A stretch of DNA of 64,000 bases, taken from the NCBI RefSeq assembly GCF_007992215.1, contig NZ_BJZV01000002.1, positions 1 through 64,000 on the forward strand, written 5' to 3'. Made by a program: the position numbers and the translations under genes. Shown here in pieces: positions 9,559 to 19,135 of this stretch (position 1 is its first letter; each line of letters starts with the position of its first letter). This stretch comes from Methylobacterium gnaphalii (GTDB taxonomy: Bacteria > Pseudomonadota > Alphaproteobacteria > Rhizobiales > Beijerinckiaceae). The notes under the pieces are model-generated. The model was given only the letters and a program-made list of their open reading frames with translations, was not told where the DNA came from and did no database searches.

Positions 9559-9879
9559 TCAGGCGCCCCTGGAACGCGCCACCCGCCGCACCCCATACCC
9601 GACTAACGCCCAAACGAACGCCGCCACGATCCGTACCGGAAAGAAGGTCGGTCCGTCGTGGCTGATGGGTGCCGGCCAGGGGATGCCGATGGCCGTGACC
9701 GCCCACGAGAACAGCACTGCGACGGCAAAGCCCGCGATCGCCGCAACAATCAGCTTGCCGAACTGGTCCGCCTTCCAACCGAGAAAAGCCGAGACGCCGA
9801 TCAGGCCCGGATCGAACGCCGCCATGATCCAGACGGCGAACGGATAGACCGGGACGCTGAGATGCTCGGCGGGGGTCAC
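9559..9879 (-). CDS. small membrane protein coupled to gatA
   Basis: A 106-residue protein with about three hydrophobic spans and a basic C-terminus ([12 protein letters not shown]). The GTG at 9879 overlaps the gatA stop codon in a GTGA tetranucleotide, which indicates translational coupling with gatA. I do not recognise a family. The internal ATG at 9825 is an alternative start that would shorten it to 88 residues. The link to amidotransferase function is positional only. Confidence 0.65.
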   Translation of the reverse strand: MTPAEHLSVPVYPFAVWIMAAFDPGLIGVSAFLGWKADQFGKLIVAAIAGFAVAVLFSWAVTAIGIPWPAPISHDGPTFFPVRIVAAFVWALVGYGVRRVARSRGA

Positions 9880-11357
9880 GCCCACCACGCCTTGGGCAGG
9901 CTCACGCGCCCGGCCGATTCCTCGATGACCTGGGAGGCGGCAAACAGCGTCTCTTCGTCGAAGGGTCGCCCGATGAGCTGAAGGCCCAGCGGCAGGCCCT
10001 GCGCGTCGAGACCGGCCGGCACCGAGATGCCGGGAAGCCCGGCCATGTTCACCGTCACCGTGAACACGTCGTTGAGGTACATCTCGACCGGGTCGGCGCT
10101 GGCCTTCTCGCCGATGCCGAAGGCAGCCGACGGGGTGGCCGGCGTCAGGATGGCATCGACGCCGGAAGCGTAGGCCTCTTCGAAGTCGCGCTTGATCAGC
10201 GTGCGGATGCGCTGGGCGCGCACGTAGTAGGCGTCGTAGTAGCCGGCCGAGAGCACGTAGGTGCCGATCATGATGCGACGCTTCACCTCGCGTCCGAAAC
10301 CGGCAGCGCGGGTGTTCTCGTACATGCCGGCGATATCCTTGCCGGGAACGCGGAGGCCGTAGCGCACGCCGTCGTAGCGGGCCAAGTTCGAGGAGGCCTC
10401 GGCCGGGGCAACGATGTAATAGGCCGGCAGGGCGTATTTCGTGTGCGGCAGCGAGATCTCCTTGACCGTCGCGCCAGCCGCCTTGAGCCATTCCGCGCCC
10501 TGGTCCCAGAGCTTCAGGATCTCGGGTGACATGCCGTCGACCCGGTACTCCCGCGGGATGCCGATGGTCAGGCCCTTGACCCCGCGCGAGACGGCCGCCT
10601 CGAAGTTCGGGACGGGCAGGTCCACCGAGGTGGTATCGCGCGGGTCGTGTCCAGCCATAGAGCCGAGCAGGATCGCGCAGTCGCGCGTGGTGCGGGCGAT
10701 CGGTCCGGCTTGATCGAGCGACGAAGCGTAGGCGACGATGCCCCATCGCGAGCAGCGGCCGTAGGTCGGCTTGATGCCGACCGTGCCGGTGAAGGCGGCC
10801 GGCTGGCGAATCGAGCCGCCGGTATCGGTGGCGGTTGCGCCGAGGCAGAGATGTGCGGCCACCGCCGCCGAGGAACCGCCGGAGGATCCGCCGGGGACGA
10901 GCTTGGCGTCGGAGCCGTTGCGCCGCCAGGGCGAGATCACGCTGCCATAGGCGCTGGTCTCGTTCGAGGAGCCCATGGCGAACTCATCGAGGTTGAGCTT
11001 GCCGAGCATTACGGCGCCGTCGCGCCAGAGCTGTGCCGAGACGTTCGACTCGTAGTGCGGCTCGAAGCCCTCGAGGATCTTGGAGCCTGCGGTGGTGTGG
11101 ACGCCCTGCGTGCAGAACAGGTCCTTGATGCCGAGCGGCAGGCCTTCGAGAGGGCGAGCCTCGCCCTTGGCGATCTTCTCGTCGCTGACCTCGGCCATCT
11201 TCAGGGCGCGGTCGGGCGTCTCGACGAGATAGGCGTTGAGCACCCTCGCCTTCTCCAGCGCATCGATATGCGCCTGCGTGATCTCGCGCGCCGAGAAGCG
11301 CTTCGCGCTCAGCCCGTCGCGAGCCTCGGCCAGTGTGAGTTCGTTGAGTGCCGTCAT
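9876..11357 (-). CDS. gatA: aspartyl/glutamyl-tRNA amidotransferase subunit A
   Basis: Catalytic amidase subunit of GatCAB, which converts Glu-tRNA(Gln) or Asp-tRNA(Asn) to the amidated form in bacteria that lack the matching synthetase. The amidase signature is clear: GIKDLF carries the catalytic Lys, and [16 protein letters not shown] carries the Ser pair. The length of about 493 residues is normal. The ATG at 11357 (MTALNELTL) is preferred over the longer frame start at 11381 because it matches the family N-terminus. gatC lies 86 bp upstream on the same strand, and a small membrane protein overlaps the stop. Confidence 0.95.
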   Translation of the reverse strand: MTALNELTLAEARDGLSAKRFSAREITQAHIDALEKARVLNAYLVETPDRALKMAEVSDEKIAKGEARPLEGLPLGIKDLFCTQGVHTTAGSKILEGFEPHYESNVSAQLWRDGAVMLGKLNLDEFAMGSSNETSAYGSVISPWRRNGSDAKLVPGGSSGGSSAAVAAHLCLGATATDTGGSIRQPAAFTGTVGIKPTYGRCSRWGIVAYASSLDQAGPIARTTRDCAILLGSMAGHDPRDTTSVDLPVPNFEAAVSRGVKGLTIGIPREYRVDGMSPEILKLWDQGAEWLKAAGATVKEISLPHTKYALPAYYIVAPAEASSNLARYDGVRYGLRVPGKDIAGMYENTRAAGFGREVKRRIMIGTYVLSAGYYDAYYVRAQRIRTLIKRDFEEAYASGVDAILTPATPSAAFGIGEKASADPVEMYLNDVFTVTVNMAGLPGISVPAGLDAQGLPLGLQLIGRPFDEETLFAASQVIEESAGRVSLPKAWWA

Positions 11358-11443
11358 TCCCGATCCAGCTGGTCCGCCCATTCCCGGGGCGCTCTCCTCG
11401 CCGTTGCAAGGAGGAAGAAAGGATGTTGCGCGCCGTGGTGCCG

Positions 11444-11731
11444 CTACTCGACGACCTTTGGCACGAGGAAGTAATTGTCCTCGGTCTCCGGCGCGTTCGC
11501 GACGATATCGGCTGCGCGTCCACCTTCGGTGACCGTGTCGACGCGCTTCTTCATAGTCATCGGGGTGACGGAGGTCATGGGCTGGACACCCTCCACGTCG
11601 ACCTCGTTGAGCTGCTCGACGAAAGCGAGGATGGCGTTCAGCTCGCCCTGGAGCGGCGCCACGTCTTCATCCGCAACCGCGATCCGCGCCAGATGCGCGA
11701 TGCGCCGCACCGTCTTTTCGTCGACCGACAT
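11444..11731 (-). CDS. gatC: aspartyl/glutamyl-tRNA amidotransferase subunit C
   Basis: A 95-residue subunit that clamps GatA and GatB together. The sequence [19 protein letters not shown] and the C-terminal motif around [30 protein letters not shown] are diagnostic. It is the first gene of the gatC-gatA operon; gatB is not in this window. Confidence 0.95.
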   Translation of the reverse strand: MSVDEKTVRRIAHLARIAVADEDVAPLQGELNAILAFVEQLNEVDVEGVQPMTSVTPMTMKKRVDTVTEGGRAADIVANAPETEDNYFLVPKVVE

Positions 11732-11849
11732 CGCGTCCTTGCCGTGCCAAATCCAGTCGCGCGGCCGAGAGACCGCGGGTCGGCGCGGCTATAGCATCGG
11801 GTTTCGGAGACGAGCAACGCCGCGGGCGGTCGCTCGATCAAGCGGTTGG

Positions 11850-12056
11850 TCAAACGATCGCGTGCCCGACAGTCGCGGGCTGATCGACCGTGATTCCCGG
11901 CCGCTGATAGCGATCGGCATGACTGATGCCGAAGGCCAGAACCTCGATCGCGAGGGCCAGCATGAGCACGTGCTTCCGCTTCAATCCAACCCCTCGCAGA
12001 GTCGTCGGACGCCACTGCGGCTGTTCGTGGATCGCGAGACGACTGGATGCGGTCAT
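11850..12056 (-). CDS. possible small single-span membrane protein
   Basis: A frame of about 68 residues beginning at ATG 12056, with a basic N-terminal half (HEQPQWRPTTLRGVGLKRK), one hydrophobic segment (HVLMLALAIEVLAFGI) and a short polar tail. There is no convincing ribosome binding site and no family I recognise. It occupies the gap between gatC and the SMI1/KNR4 gene. Treat it as tentative. Confidence 0.35.
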   Translation of the reverse strand: MTASSRLAIHEQPQWRPTTLRGVGLKRKHVLMLALAIEVLAFGISHADRYQRPGITVDQPATVGHAIV

Positions 12057-12222
12057 CAAGGACGCTGCTCGGGAGGGTTAACAGATCATTAAACGCTATA
12101 TAGCCGAGCCCGATCCCTTTGGCGCCACCCCATTTTTCACCGATGGTGAACGGGCCGGTGGACAACCCGTCGGCGGCAGACGTAAGCCGGGGCTCGATCC
12201 ACGGCATTCCGGGAGGCCGATC

Positions 12223-12825
12223 ATGTGGCAGGGCGTTTTCGCCGAGTTCCGGCCGGGCCTGCTCTCGACCGAGGCGGATCTCTCACGCGCCGAGGCCGAA
12301 CTCGGCTTCGCGCTGCCGGCTTCCTATCGCGCCTTCGCGCAGGAATGCGGGGCCGGCCGGATCGGCGGTCAGCTTCGTATCGCCACGCCGGTGCCCGTGC
12401 CCTCCGCCGACGTTGTCACGCGGGCGCATGTCATCGCGCACAGCGTCGCCGTGGCGATCGACAGCCTCGCCGAGAATCCGCTCACCCGGGACGAGCCGCA
12501 CCGCTTCACCATCGAGGGCGATGCCGATGCAGCCTTGATGGAGCATGCCGCCTTCTTCGGCGAGACATCGGGCGGCAGCTTCCTGTTCTGGGACGTCACG
12601 GCGGGTTCCGAGGAGTACGAGATCTGGGCGCTCGACGCCGATCTCGAGACGATCCATTTCGGCGGGACCGATCTGCTCGCCCTAGTGCGCGGGCTTCAGG
12701 GCGCGGAAATCCTGCACATTCTCGGTGGTGCCGATGCCCCCCTGCCCTCGCTGTTCGAGGGCGACGACGAGGCGGCGCTCGCGCGGCTGGCGCTCGAGGC
12801 TCCGGCCGGAGATCTCGAGGCGTGA
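12223..12825 (+). CDS. SMI1/KNR4 family protein
   Basis: A 200-residue cytoplasmic protein with an N-terminal SMI1/KNR4 (SUKH) fold signature: TEADLSRAEAELGFALPASYRAFAQECGAG, with the typical LP.SYR.F pattern near residues 36-42, followed by acidic beta-rich sequence. SUKH proteins are often immunity proteins of contact-dependent or polymorphic toxins, but many are housekeeping. Its stop overlaps the GTG of ruvX (GTGA), so the two are translationally coupled. No toxin gene is adjacent, so an immunity role is not supported here. Confidence 0.75.
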   Translation: MWQGVFAEFRPGLLSTEADLSRAEAELGFALPASYRAFAQECGAGRIGGQLRIATPVPVPSADVVTRAHVIAHSVAVAIDSLAENPLTRDEPHRFTIEGDADAALMEHAAFFGETSGGSFLFWDVTAGSEEYEIWALDADLETIHFGGTDLLALVRGLQGAEILHILGGADAPLPSLFEGDDEAALARLALEAPAGDLEA

Positions 12826-13319
12826 ACCGAGACGAAATCGGGGGTTTCGCCGAGGCGTCGTCAGGCGCTCCCCGGCTGATGGGGCTCGACCTCGGCACGA
12901 AGACGATCGGCTTGGCGCTGTCCGATGTCGGCCGGCAGATCGCCTCGCCGCTCGAGACGATCCGGCGTGTGAAATTCACGCCGGATGCGGGACGGCTGGC
13001 GGAGCTCTGTGCGCAGCATCGCGTCGGCGGCCTTGTGATCGGCCTGCCGCTCAACATGGATGGGTCGGAGGGCCCGCGGGTTCAGTCCACACGCAGCTTC
13101 GTGCGTAACCTGAAGCCGATCCTGCCGCTGCCGGTCTTTTTCCAGGACGAGCGCCTGTCGAGCGCCGTGATCAACCGCATGCTGATCGAGGCGGATGCTT
13201 CCCGTGCCCGGCGCGGCGAACTCGTGGACAAGCTCGCCGCTGCCTACATCCTGCAGTCATTTCTCGACGTGATGCGGGAGGTGATGGCGTTGGACGCCGA
13301 GGATTCCGCTAGTGCGTGA
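12822..13319 (+). CDS. ruvX: Holliday junction resolvase-like RuvX (YqgF)
   Basis: A 165-residue RNase H-fold protein of the YqgF/RuvX family, essential in several bacteria and implicated in 16S rRNA 5'-end processing and anti-termination. Conserved motifs are MGLDLGTKTIGLALSD (first acidic residue), GLVIGLPLNMDGSEGPR, FFQDERLSS and DKLAAAYILQSFL. The GTG at 12822 overlaps the stop of the SMI1/KNR4 gene. The last 11 bp overlap the end of the convergent DJ-1/PfpI gene. Confidence 0.92.
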   Translation: MNRDEIGGFAEASSGAPRLMGLDLGTKTIGLALSDVGRQIASPLETIRRVKFTPDAGRLAELCAQHRVGGLVIGLPLNMDGSEGPRVQSTRSFVRNLKPILPLPVFFQDERLSSAVINRMLIEADASRARRGELVDKLAAAYILQSFLDVMREVMALDAEDSASA

Positions 13320-13980
13320 TGCGGGCGATCACCGCCTCGCGCTCGCGGCGGCTGGCTGCCAGCTTTTCCTTGACCGCAGCCACGATGCCGGGACGGGCCC
13401 GTTCCGGGGTGCCGGATTCGAAGGGCGGCGCCGGGGCGTATTCGAGATGAAGCTGAATTGCCCTTGCAGCGTCGTCGTTGACGAGCTCAGCGATCAGCGT
13501 CAGCGCGAAATCGATACCTGCCGTCACGCCGCCGCCGGTGACGATGTTACCGTCCTGGACCACCCGGCCCTGCGTCGGAATCGCGCCGAAGGCGGCGAGT
13601 AGGTCATGGGCGCCCCAATGCGTCGTCGCCCTGCGCTCCTTGAGCAGGCCGGCGGCGCCGAGCACCAGTGAGCCGGTGCAGACGGAGGTGATGTAGCGCG
13701 CGCGTTCCGCCTGCTGGCGGATGAAGTCGAGCACCGTCTCGTCGGTGAGGAGCGGGTTGATGCCGGGGCCGCCGGGTACGCAGATCACGTCGAGCCGCGG
13801 ACAATCCGCAAAAGTGGCAGTCGGCGTGATCGCCATGCCTGTCGAGCTCGTCACCGGTGTGAGGCTCTTCGCGACGAGATGCACCTCGACGTCGGGCAGC
13901 AGCGCGAAGACCTCGTAAGGGCCGGTGAGGTCCAGCTGCTGAACCCTGGGAAACGTCAGAAAGCCGATTTGGAGGGTCAA
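13309..13980 (-). CDS. DJ-1/PfpI family protein, isonitrile hydratase-like
   Basis: A 223-residue class I glutamine amidotransferase-like protein of the DJ-1/PfpI superfamily. The nucleophile elbow is YITSVCTGSLVLGAAGLL, and an acidic residue early in the chain (GPYEVF) is the usual catalytic partner. The nearest characterised type by pattern is isonitrile (cyclohexyl isocyanide) hydratase, with DFALTLIAEL near the C-terminal half. Homologues without the AraC-type DNA-binding domain are often annotated this way without proof of substrate. It is convergent with ruvX and overlaps it by 11 bp. Confidence 0.82.
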   Translation of the reverse strand: MTLQIGFLTFPRVQQLDLTGPYEVFALLPDVEVHLVAKSLTPVTSSTGMAITPTATFADCPRLDVICVPGGPGINPLLTDETVLDFIRQQAERARYITSVCTGSLVLGAAGLLKERRATTHWGAHDLLAAFGAIPTQGRVVQDGNIVTGGGVTAGIDFALTLIAELVNDDAARAIQLHLEYAPAPPFESGTPERARPGIVAAVKEKLAASRREREAVIARITH

Positions 13981-14141
13981 GGGCGTCGTCTTCGCTTCCG
14001 AATTGGCAGGATGTTGCAGGCATAGCCCATCCAGTCGCCGCAGGCCCGGTCGCCGTCCGCCCGGCAGCCATGCACGGGAGACGACTGTCCGCTCACGGAT
14101 CGAGCCCTTGCCAGCGCTGCCTCGCAGTAGAGGATGTGAGA

Positions 14142-14819
14142 ATGCCCTCGCGACCCCTCGCCCTCACTGCGGAATTGATCGCCCGCGCCCATCCCGATTC
14201 TGTCGCCGACGACGAGGCGGCCTTGGCAGTGATGTCGGATGCGGAACTCGCTCCGGGGCTCACCAGGGCGATCACCGCCCGTGCGGCGAAGTCGGCCGCG
14301 CTCTGGGTCTTCGCCTACGGCTCGCTGATGTGGAGCCCGGAATTCGCGGTGGCCGAGCAGCGGATCGGCCGCGTCCACGGCTGGCACCGCCGGTTCTGTC
14401 TGCTGCAGCGCCGGTTCCGCGGCACGCCCGAGAAGCCGGGCGTGGTCCTGGCGCTGGAGCGGGGCGGATCATGCCGCGGCGTCGCCTACCGGCTCGACGG
14501 GCTCGATCGCCATGCGACGCTGATGCCGGTCTGGCGTCGCGAGATGAAGGGCCGCGGCTATGAAGGGCGCTGGGTCGAGGTGGCGACCGAGGACGGTCCA
14601 GTCACGGCCCTGACCTTCGTCGTGAACAGGGCCAGCGACCGCTATACGGGCCGCCTCGACGAGGCAGCCATCGCCGATCTCATCGCCGCCGGATGCGGGC
14701 ATCTCGGGCCGAGCGCCGAGTACCTGTTCCATACCGTGGCGGCTTGCGCCGAGCACGGCATCCACGATCCGCATCTCTGGCGCTTGCAGGCCCTGGTCGC
14801 CGACCGGCTGAAAGCCTGA
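14142..14819 (+). CDS. ChaC-like gamma-glutamylcyclotransferase
   Basis: A protein of about 225 residues of the ChaC family, which degrades glutathione to 5-oxoproline and Cys-Gly. The start-of-fold motif WVFAYGSLMWSPEF is followed by RVHGWHRRFCLLQ, and an ALERGGSCRGVAYRL segment holds the Glu expected to be catalytic. The ATG at 14142 (MPSRPLALT) gives normal length; a longer frame from 14070 is possible but less likely. It is convergent with dprA, whose frameshifted tail runs into this gene on the opposite strand. Confidence 0.88.
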   Translation: MPSRPLALTAELIARAHPDSVADDEAALAVMSDAELAPGLTRAITARAAKSAALWVFAYGSLMWSPEFAVAEQRIGRVHGWHRRFCLLQRRFRGTPEKPGVVLALERGGSCRGVAYRLDGLDRHATLMPVWRREMKGRGYEGRWVEVATEDGPVTALTFVVNRASDRYTGRLDEAAIADLIAAGCGHLGPSAEYLFHTVAACAEHGIHDPHLWRLQALVADRLKA

Positions 14820-16018
14820 CCCGGCATCAGAATGCGGCGAGCGAGAATGCGCCGTTGCCGTGCCGCTCGACCCGCCCGTCGAGTTCCAGTTCCAGCAGAG
14901 CCGTCTGGACAACGCGCACCGGCAGGTCGGCGGCGCGCGAGAGCTCGTGCGTGACGATCGGCGTCGGGCTCAGGAACGAGAGCAACCGAGCGCGGTCGCC
15001 GAGCGGGGGGAGCGGTCTCCTTGGCGGCGTCGGGAGACGTATTTGGGCCTGCGGGGCTCGATCCGTCGAGGTCGATCTCGTCCCAGAACTGGGGCTGCTC
15101 TTCGAGCATCTGGCGCATGAGGCTGGAGGCCTGCCCTTCCTCGAACGGATCGCCCCGCTCGATGAGCGGAGCGATGACGGTGAGGATGTGCTCCGCCTCC
15201 GCGACCAGGGTCGCGCCCTGACGGATCAGGTCGTTGGTGCCCTCGGCGCGCGGATCGAGCGGCGAGCCCAGCGCCGCGAAAACCGCCCGCCCCTGCTCCA
15301 GGGCGTAGCGCGCCGTAATCAGCGAGCCCGAGCGCCGCGCGGCCTCGACCACCAGCGTGCCGAGGCCGAGCCCCGAGATAACCCGGTTGCGCCTCAGGAA
15401 ATCGCGCCCGCGCGGCTCCCAGCCCATCGGCATCTCGGTGACAAGCGCTCCTCCCGCCGCCAGGATGCTCTCGACAAGCGCGATGTGGTTCGACGGGTAG
15501 ATCCGATCGTGGCCGCCGGCCAGCACGGCCACGGTCCCGGTGGCGAGCGAGGCTTTGTGCGCACTGGCATCGATGCCGCGGGCCAGTCCCGAGACGACGA
15601 CGAGACCGGCGTCCCCAAGCCCGCGCGCCAGCCTTTCCGTCAAGGTCAGGCCGGCCGCCGAAGCGTTGCGGGAGCCGACCACGGCCAGGGCGGGCTTCCT
15701 CAAGGCCTCGAGATTGCCGCGAACGGCGATCAGCGGCGAGGCGGCATCGGTGGCCTGGAGGCTTCGCGGATAGGCATCCTCGCCGATGGCGATTAAGCGC
15801 ACGCCGAGACGTGCGGCAGCCGCCATCTCCTTCTCAATCTCGGCCCTCGTGGGTGGGGTCACGCGCTTGCCGGCACGGCCGGTGATCGCGGGGAGAGCCT
15901 CCAGCGCACCGGCGGCTCCGCCGAACCGGTTGATCAAGTTGCGGAACGTGCGGGGGCCGACGCCGTCGGTGCGGATCAGGCGCAGCCAGTCGAGGCGCTG
16001 CGCGTCGGTGATCCGCAT
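14642..16018 (-). CDS. dprA: DprA/Smf DNA-processing protein, C-terminus frameshifted
   Basis: DprA loads RecA onto incoming single-stranded DNA in natural transformation. The N-terminal SAM-like region and the Rossmann-like core are intact (VVGSRNASAAGLTLTERLARGL, VVSGLARGIDASAHKAS, TEMPMGWEPRGRDFLRRNRVISGLG). After a run of six G on the plus strand (15005-15010) the frame becomes Arg/Ala-rich and runs on to 14642. In the next frame a typical winged-helix tail appears instead: GDRARLLSFLSPTPIVTHEL, then ADLPVRVVQTALLELELDGR and GNGAFSLAAF, with a stop at 14827. One extra base in the homopolymer explains this. It could be a real mutation or a sequencing error. Confidence 0.88.
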   Translation of the reverse strand: MRITDAQRLDWLRLIRTDGVGPRTFRNLINRFGGAAGALEALPAITGRAGKRVTPPTRAEIEKEMAAAARLGVRLIAIGEDAYPRSLQATDAASPLIAVRGNLEALRKPALAVVGSRNASAAGLTLTERLARGLGDAGLVVVSGLARGIDASAHKASLATGTVAVLAGGHDRIYPSNHIALVESILAAGGALVTEMPMGWEPRGRDFLRRNRVISGLGLGTLVVEAARRSGSLITARYALEQGRAVFAALGSPLDPRAEGTNDLIRQGATLVAEAEHILTVIAPLIERGDPFEEGQASSLMRQMLEEQPQFWDEIDLDGSSPAGPNTSPDAAKETAPPARRPRSVALVPEPDADRHARALARRRPAGARCPDGSAGTGTRRAGRAARQRRILARRILMPGQAFSRSATRACKRQRCGSWMPCSAQAATVWNRYSALGPRCPHPAAMRSAMAASSRRPV

Positions 16019-16049
16019 CCGGCCCCTCGATCCGAGAGAGGCGGCGAAC

Positions 16050-16649
16050 TCAGCCCTTCTGCCCGATCCGCCCTTCCGTTCCGGCGATCAGCCGGCGGAT
16101 GTTGGGCGTGTGTTTCCACCATAGCAGGGCGGCGAGCACCAGGAACAGCAGCGCAACCTGCGGATGTCCGAGTGCCCACAGGATCAAGGGCGTCGCCGCG
16201 GAGGCCGCGAGCGCAGCGAGTGAGGAGTACTTCAACGCGAAGGCGAGCCCGAGCCAGATCGCCGCGAAGGCCAGCAGCGCCAGTGGGCTGAGCGCCAGCA
16301 GGACGCCCAGGAAGGTCGCGACGCCCTTGCCGCCCCTGAAGCCGAGCCAGACGGGGAAGAGGTGGCCGAGGAAGGCACCGAGGCCAGCCGCCAGCGCCGG
16401 CCCCTCCCCCCATTGCCCGGCAATCAGCACCGGCACCGTGCCCTTGAGGGCATCGAGCAGGAGCGTCGCGGCCGCGAGTCCCTTGCGGCCGGTACGCAGG
16501 ACGTTGGTCGCGCCGATATTGCCCGAGCCGATAGCCCGCACATCGCCAAGCCCGGCAAGCTTCGTCAGGATCAGGCCGAACGGGATCGAGCCGCAAGCGT
16601 AGCCGAACGCGAGACCGGCGAGAAGGAGCGGCCAGCCGGCACCGGGCAT
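16050..16649 (-). CDS. plsY: glycerol-3-phosphate acyltransferase PlsY
   Basis: A 199-residue integral membrane enzyme that uses acyl-phosphate to acylate glycerol-3-phosphate, the first step of phospholipid synthesis. Diagnostic segments are [59 protein letters not shown] and [14 protein letters not shown]. Its ATG overlaps the pyrC' stop by one base (TGATG), so it is the third gene of the pyrB-pyrC'-plsY unit. Confidence 0.95.
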   Translation of the reverse strand: MPGAGWPLLLAGLAFGYACGSIPFGLILTKLAGLGDVRAIGSGNIGATNVLRTGRKGLAAATLLLDALKGTVPVLIAGQWGEGPALAAGLGAFLGHLFPVWLGFRGGKGVATFLGVLLALSPLALLAFAAIWLGLAFALKYSSLAALAASAATPLILWALGHPQVALLFLVLAALLWWKHTPNIRRLIAGTEGRIGQKG

Positions 16650-17968
16650 CAGGCGGCAGCCCCGGACAGATCGGAGCGGTGGACGATGCGGCCGCCGACC
16701 ATGGTCATCATGGCGGCGCCCTGCAGCCGGGCCTCATCGAAGGGCGAGTTCTTGGAGCGCGACTTCAACTGCCGCTTGTCGATGACGTAGGGGACGTCCG
16801 TGTCGATCAGCACGAGGTCGGCCGGCGCTCCGGGCGCGAGCCGGCCCGCCTCTCGCCCGAGGAGCTTGGCGGGATTCGTCGAAACAGCCGCGAGAAGGCG
16901 TGCGAGCGAAACATCGCCGGTATGGACGAGGCGCAAGGCTGCGCCGAGCAGCGTCTCGATGCCGAGCGCTCCATCGGCGGCCTCGGCGAAGGGCAGTCGC
17001 TTGGTCTCGACGTCCTGCGGGTTGTGGTCGGAGACGATGACGTCGATCACGCCCTCGTTCAGGGCGGCGATCACCGCGTGCCGGTCGGCCTCGCTGCGCA
17101 AAGGCGGCGAGAGCTTGCAGAAGGTCCGGTAGTGGCCGATGTCGCCCTCGTTCAGGACGAGGTTGTTCACCGAGACGCCGCAGGTCACGGGCAGGCCGTC
17201 CTGCTTGGCCCGGCGCACGATCTCGACCGAGTCGGCGCAGGAGATCATCGCCGCGTGGTAGCGGGCGCCGGTCAGGCGCACGAGGCGGATGTCGCGCTCC
17301 AGCATCACCGTCTCGGCCTCGCGCGGGATGCCGTGCAGGCCGAGCCGCGAGGCCATCTCCCCCTCGTTCATCACGCCGTCGCCGACGAGATCCGGCTCCT
17401 CGACGTGCTGCATCAGCAGCGCGCCGAAATCGCGGGCATAGGTCAGGGCACGGCGCATGAGCTGCGCGTTGGTCACAGCCTTGAGGCCGTCGGTGAAGGC
17501 GACGGCGCCGGCCTCCTGGAGCAGGCCGAACTCCGTCATCTCCCTACCGGCCAGCCCCTTGGTGATGGCGGCCGAGGGGAGCACGTTGACGCTCGCCGTG
17601 TCGCGCGCCCGGCGCAGCACGAAGTCGACGATCGGGGCGCCGTCGATCACTGGATTGGTGTCGGGCATGCAGACGAGCGTCGTGACGCCGCCGGCCGCCG
17701 CCGCGGCACTCGCCGAAGCCAGGGTCTCGCGATGCTCGGCACCGGGCTCGCCGACGAAGGCGCGCAGGTCGATCAGGCCGGGGGCAAGCACCGAATGACC
17801 GCATTCGATGCGCTCGCAGTCCTCCGGCACGCCGGGAGTCGCACCCCAGGACACCTCGGCGATGCGGCCGTCGACGACCAGGACGGAACCGGGCCCCTCG
17901 CGCCCGGTGGACGGGTCGAGCAGGCGGGTGGTGGTGAGGAGAGCGGGACGCTGGGCCATCCGTGTCAA
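16649..17968 (-). CDS. pyrC': dihydroorotase-like PyrC', probably non-catalytic
   Basis: A 439-residue amidohydrolase-fold protein of the type I dihydroorotase family. The metal-binding HxHxR motif of active enzymes is replaced: the segment [15 protein letters not shown] has Arg69, Phe71 and Gly73 where His, His and Arg should be. This fits the inactive PyrC' partners known in pyrBC' operons (for example in Pseudomonas), which assemble with aspartate transcarbamoylase. A separate active PyrC would then be needed elsewhere in the genome. The frame opens with TTG at 17968 overlapping the pyrB stop (TTGA); ATG 17959 is an alternative start. Confidence 0.9.
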   Translation of the reverse strand: MTRMAQRPALLTTTRLLDPSTGREGPGSVLVVDGRIAEVSWGATPGVPEDCERIECGHSVLAPGLIDLRAFVGEPGAEHRETLASASAAAAAGGVTTLVCMPDTNPVIDGAPIVDFVLRRARDTASVNVLPSAAITKGLAGREMTEFGLLQEAGAVAFTDGLKAVTNAQLMRRALTYARDFGALLMQHVEEPDLVGDGVMNEGEMASRLGLHGIPREAETVMLERDIRLVRLTGARYHAAMISCADSVEIVRRAKQDGLPVTCGVSVNNLVLNEGDIGHYRTFCKLSPPLRSEADRHAVIAALNEGVIDVIVSDHNPQDVETKRLPFAEAADGALGIETLLGAALRLVHTGDVSLARLLAAVSTNPAKLLGREAGRLAPGAPADLVLIDTDVPYVIDKRQLKSRSKNSPFDEARLQGAAMMTMVGGRIVHRSDLSGAAA

Positions 17969-18915
17969 CCGTTCGGCAGATGCGTCGCGAGAGCTTCAAG
18001 CACGGCCATGCGCACGGCGACGCCCATCTCGACCTGCTCGCGGATCAGCGACTGTGCTCCATCCGCGATCTCGGACGAGATCTCGACGCCGCGGTTCATC
18101 GGGCCGGGATGCATCACCAGGGCGTCGGGAGCGGCGAGCGCCAGCTTGTCGGCATCGAGCCCGTAATAGCGAAAATACTCCTTCACGCTCGGCACGAAGG
18201 AGCCGTGCATGCGCTCGCGCTGCAGGCGCAGCATCATGACGATGTCGCAACCCTTCAGGCCCTCGCGCATGTTCGTGAAGACCTCGACGCCGAAGCGCGC
18301 GATGCCGGGCGGCAGCAGGTTCGAGGGGCCGATGACCCGCACGCGGGCCCCGAGCGCTTGGAGCAGGATGATGTTCGAGCGGGCGACGCGCGAGTGCAGG
18401 ACGTCACCGCAGATCGCGACGGTGAGGCCTTCGATCCGGCCCTTGTTGCGGCGGATGGTGAGCGCGTCGAGCAACGCCTGGGTCGGGTGCTCGTGGGCTC
18501 CGTCGCCGGCATTGACCACGGCACAATCGACCTTGCGGGCAAGGAGATGCACGGCACCGGCCGCGTGGTGGCGCACCACGATGATGTCCGGCCGCATGGC
18601 GTTCAGCGTCGCAGCGGTGTCGATCAGCGTCTCGCCCTTCTTCACCGAAGAGGAAGCGACCGACATGTTCATGACGTCCGCGCCGAGTCGCTTCCCGGCG
18701 AGCTCGAACGAGGATTGCGTGCGGGTCGAGGGCTCGAAGAACAGATTGATCTGTGTGCGCCCGCGCAGGACGCTGCGCTTCTTCTCGACCTGCCGGGAGA
18801 GCGCGACGGCCGACTCGGCTTGGTCGAGCAATCCCTCGATATCGAGGCGCGACAGCCCCTCGATGCCGAGGAGATGGCGATGGGGAAAGCTCGGCGGGGA
18901 TGCGGCGGGCGTCAT
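17965..18915 (-). CDS. pyrB: aspartate carbamoyltransferase catalytic subunit
   Basis: A 316-residue enzyme joining carbamoyl phosphate and aspartate in pyrimidine synthesis. The carbamoyl-phosphate loop [20 protein letters not shown] and the motif [12 protein letters not shown] are intact, as are the C-terminal [11 protein letters not shown] residues. It is the first gene of the pyrB-pyrC'-plsY unit. The 220-bp gap to the divergent gene at 19136 must hold its promoter. No regulatory subunit gene is present, in line with class A PyrB-PyrC' complexes. Confidence 0.96.
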   Translation of the reverse strand: MTPAASPPSFPHRHLLGIEGLSRLDIEGLLDQAESAVALSRQVEKKRSVLRGRTQINLFFEPSTRTQSSFELAGKRLGADVMNMSVASSSVKKGETLIDTAATLNAMRPDIIVVRHHAAGAVHLLARKVDCAVVNAGDGAHEHPTQALLDALTIRRNKGRIEGLTVAICGDVLHSRVARSNIILLQALGARVRVIGPSNLLPPGIARFGVEVFTNMREGLKGCDIVMMLRLQRERMHGSFVPSVKEYFRYYGLDADKLALAAPDALVMHPGPMNRGVEISSEIADGAQSLIREQVEMGVAVRMAVLEALATHLPNG

Positions 18916-19135
18916 ATTGAGGCGATGGCTATAGGCGTCGCGGCGCGGGGCAGCAAGGCGAGGGGCGTCTCAGAACGGTGCCGCTCCATCTTCCTGCGCG
19001 CTAAAGGTTTTTCTCTTCGGCTTGGCCGATTTCCCAAAAAAAGTTGAAGGATCGCTGGCTCATCCCATTTGTGCGGGTATCCGGCGGGCAACTTCACGCA
19101 GCGCGTGCCGTCCCGCGCAACCGGAAAGGTCCACC

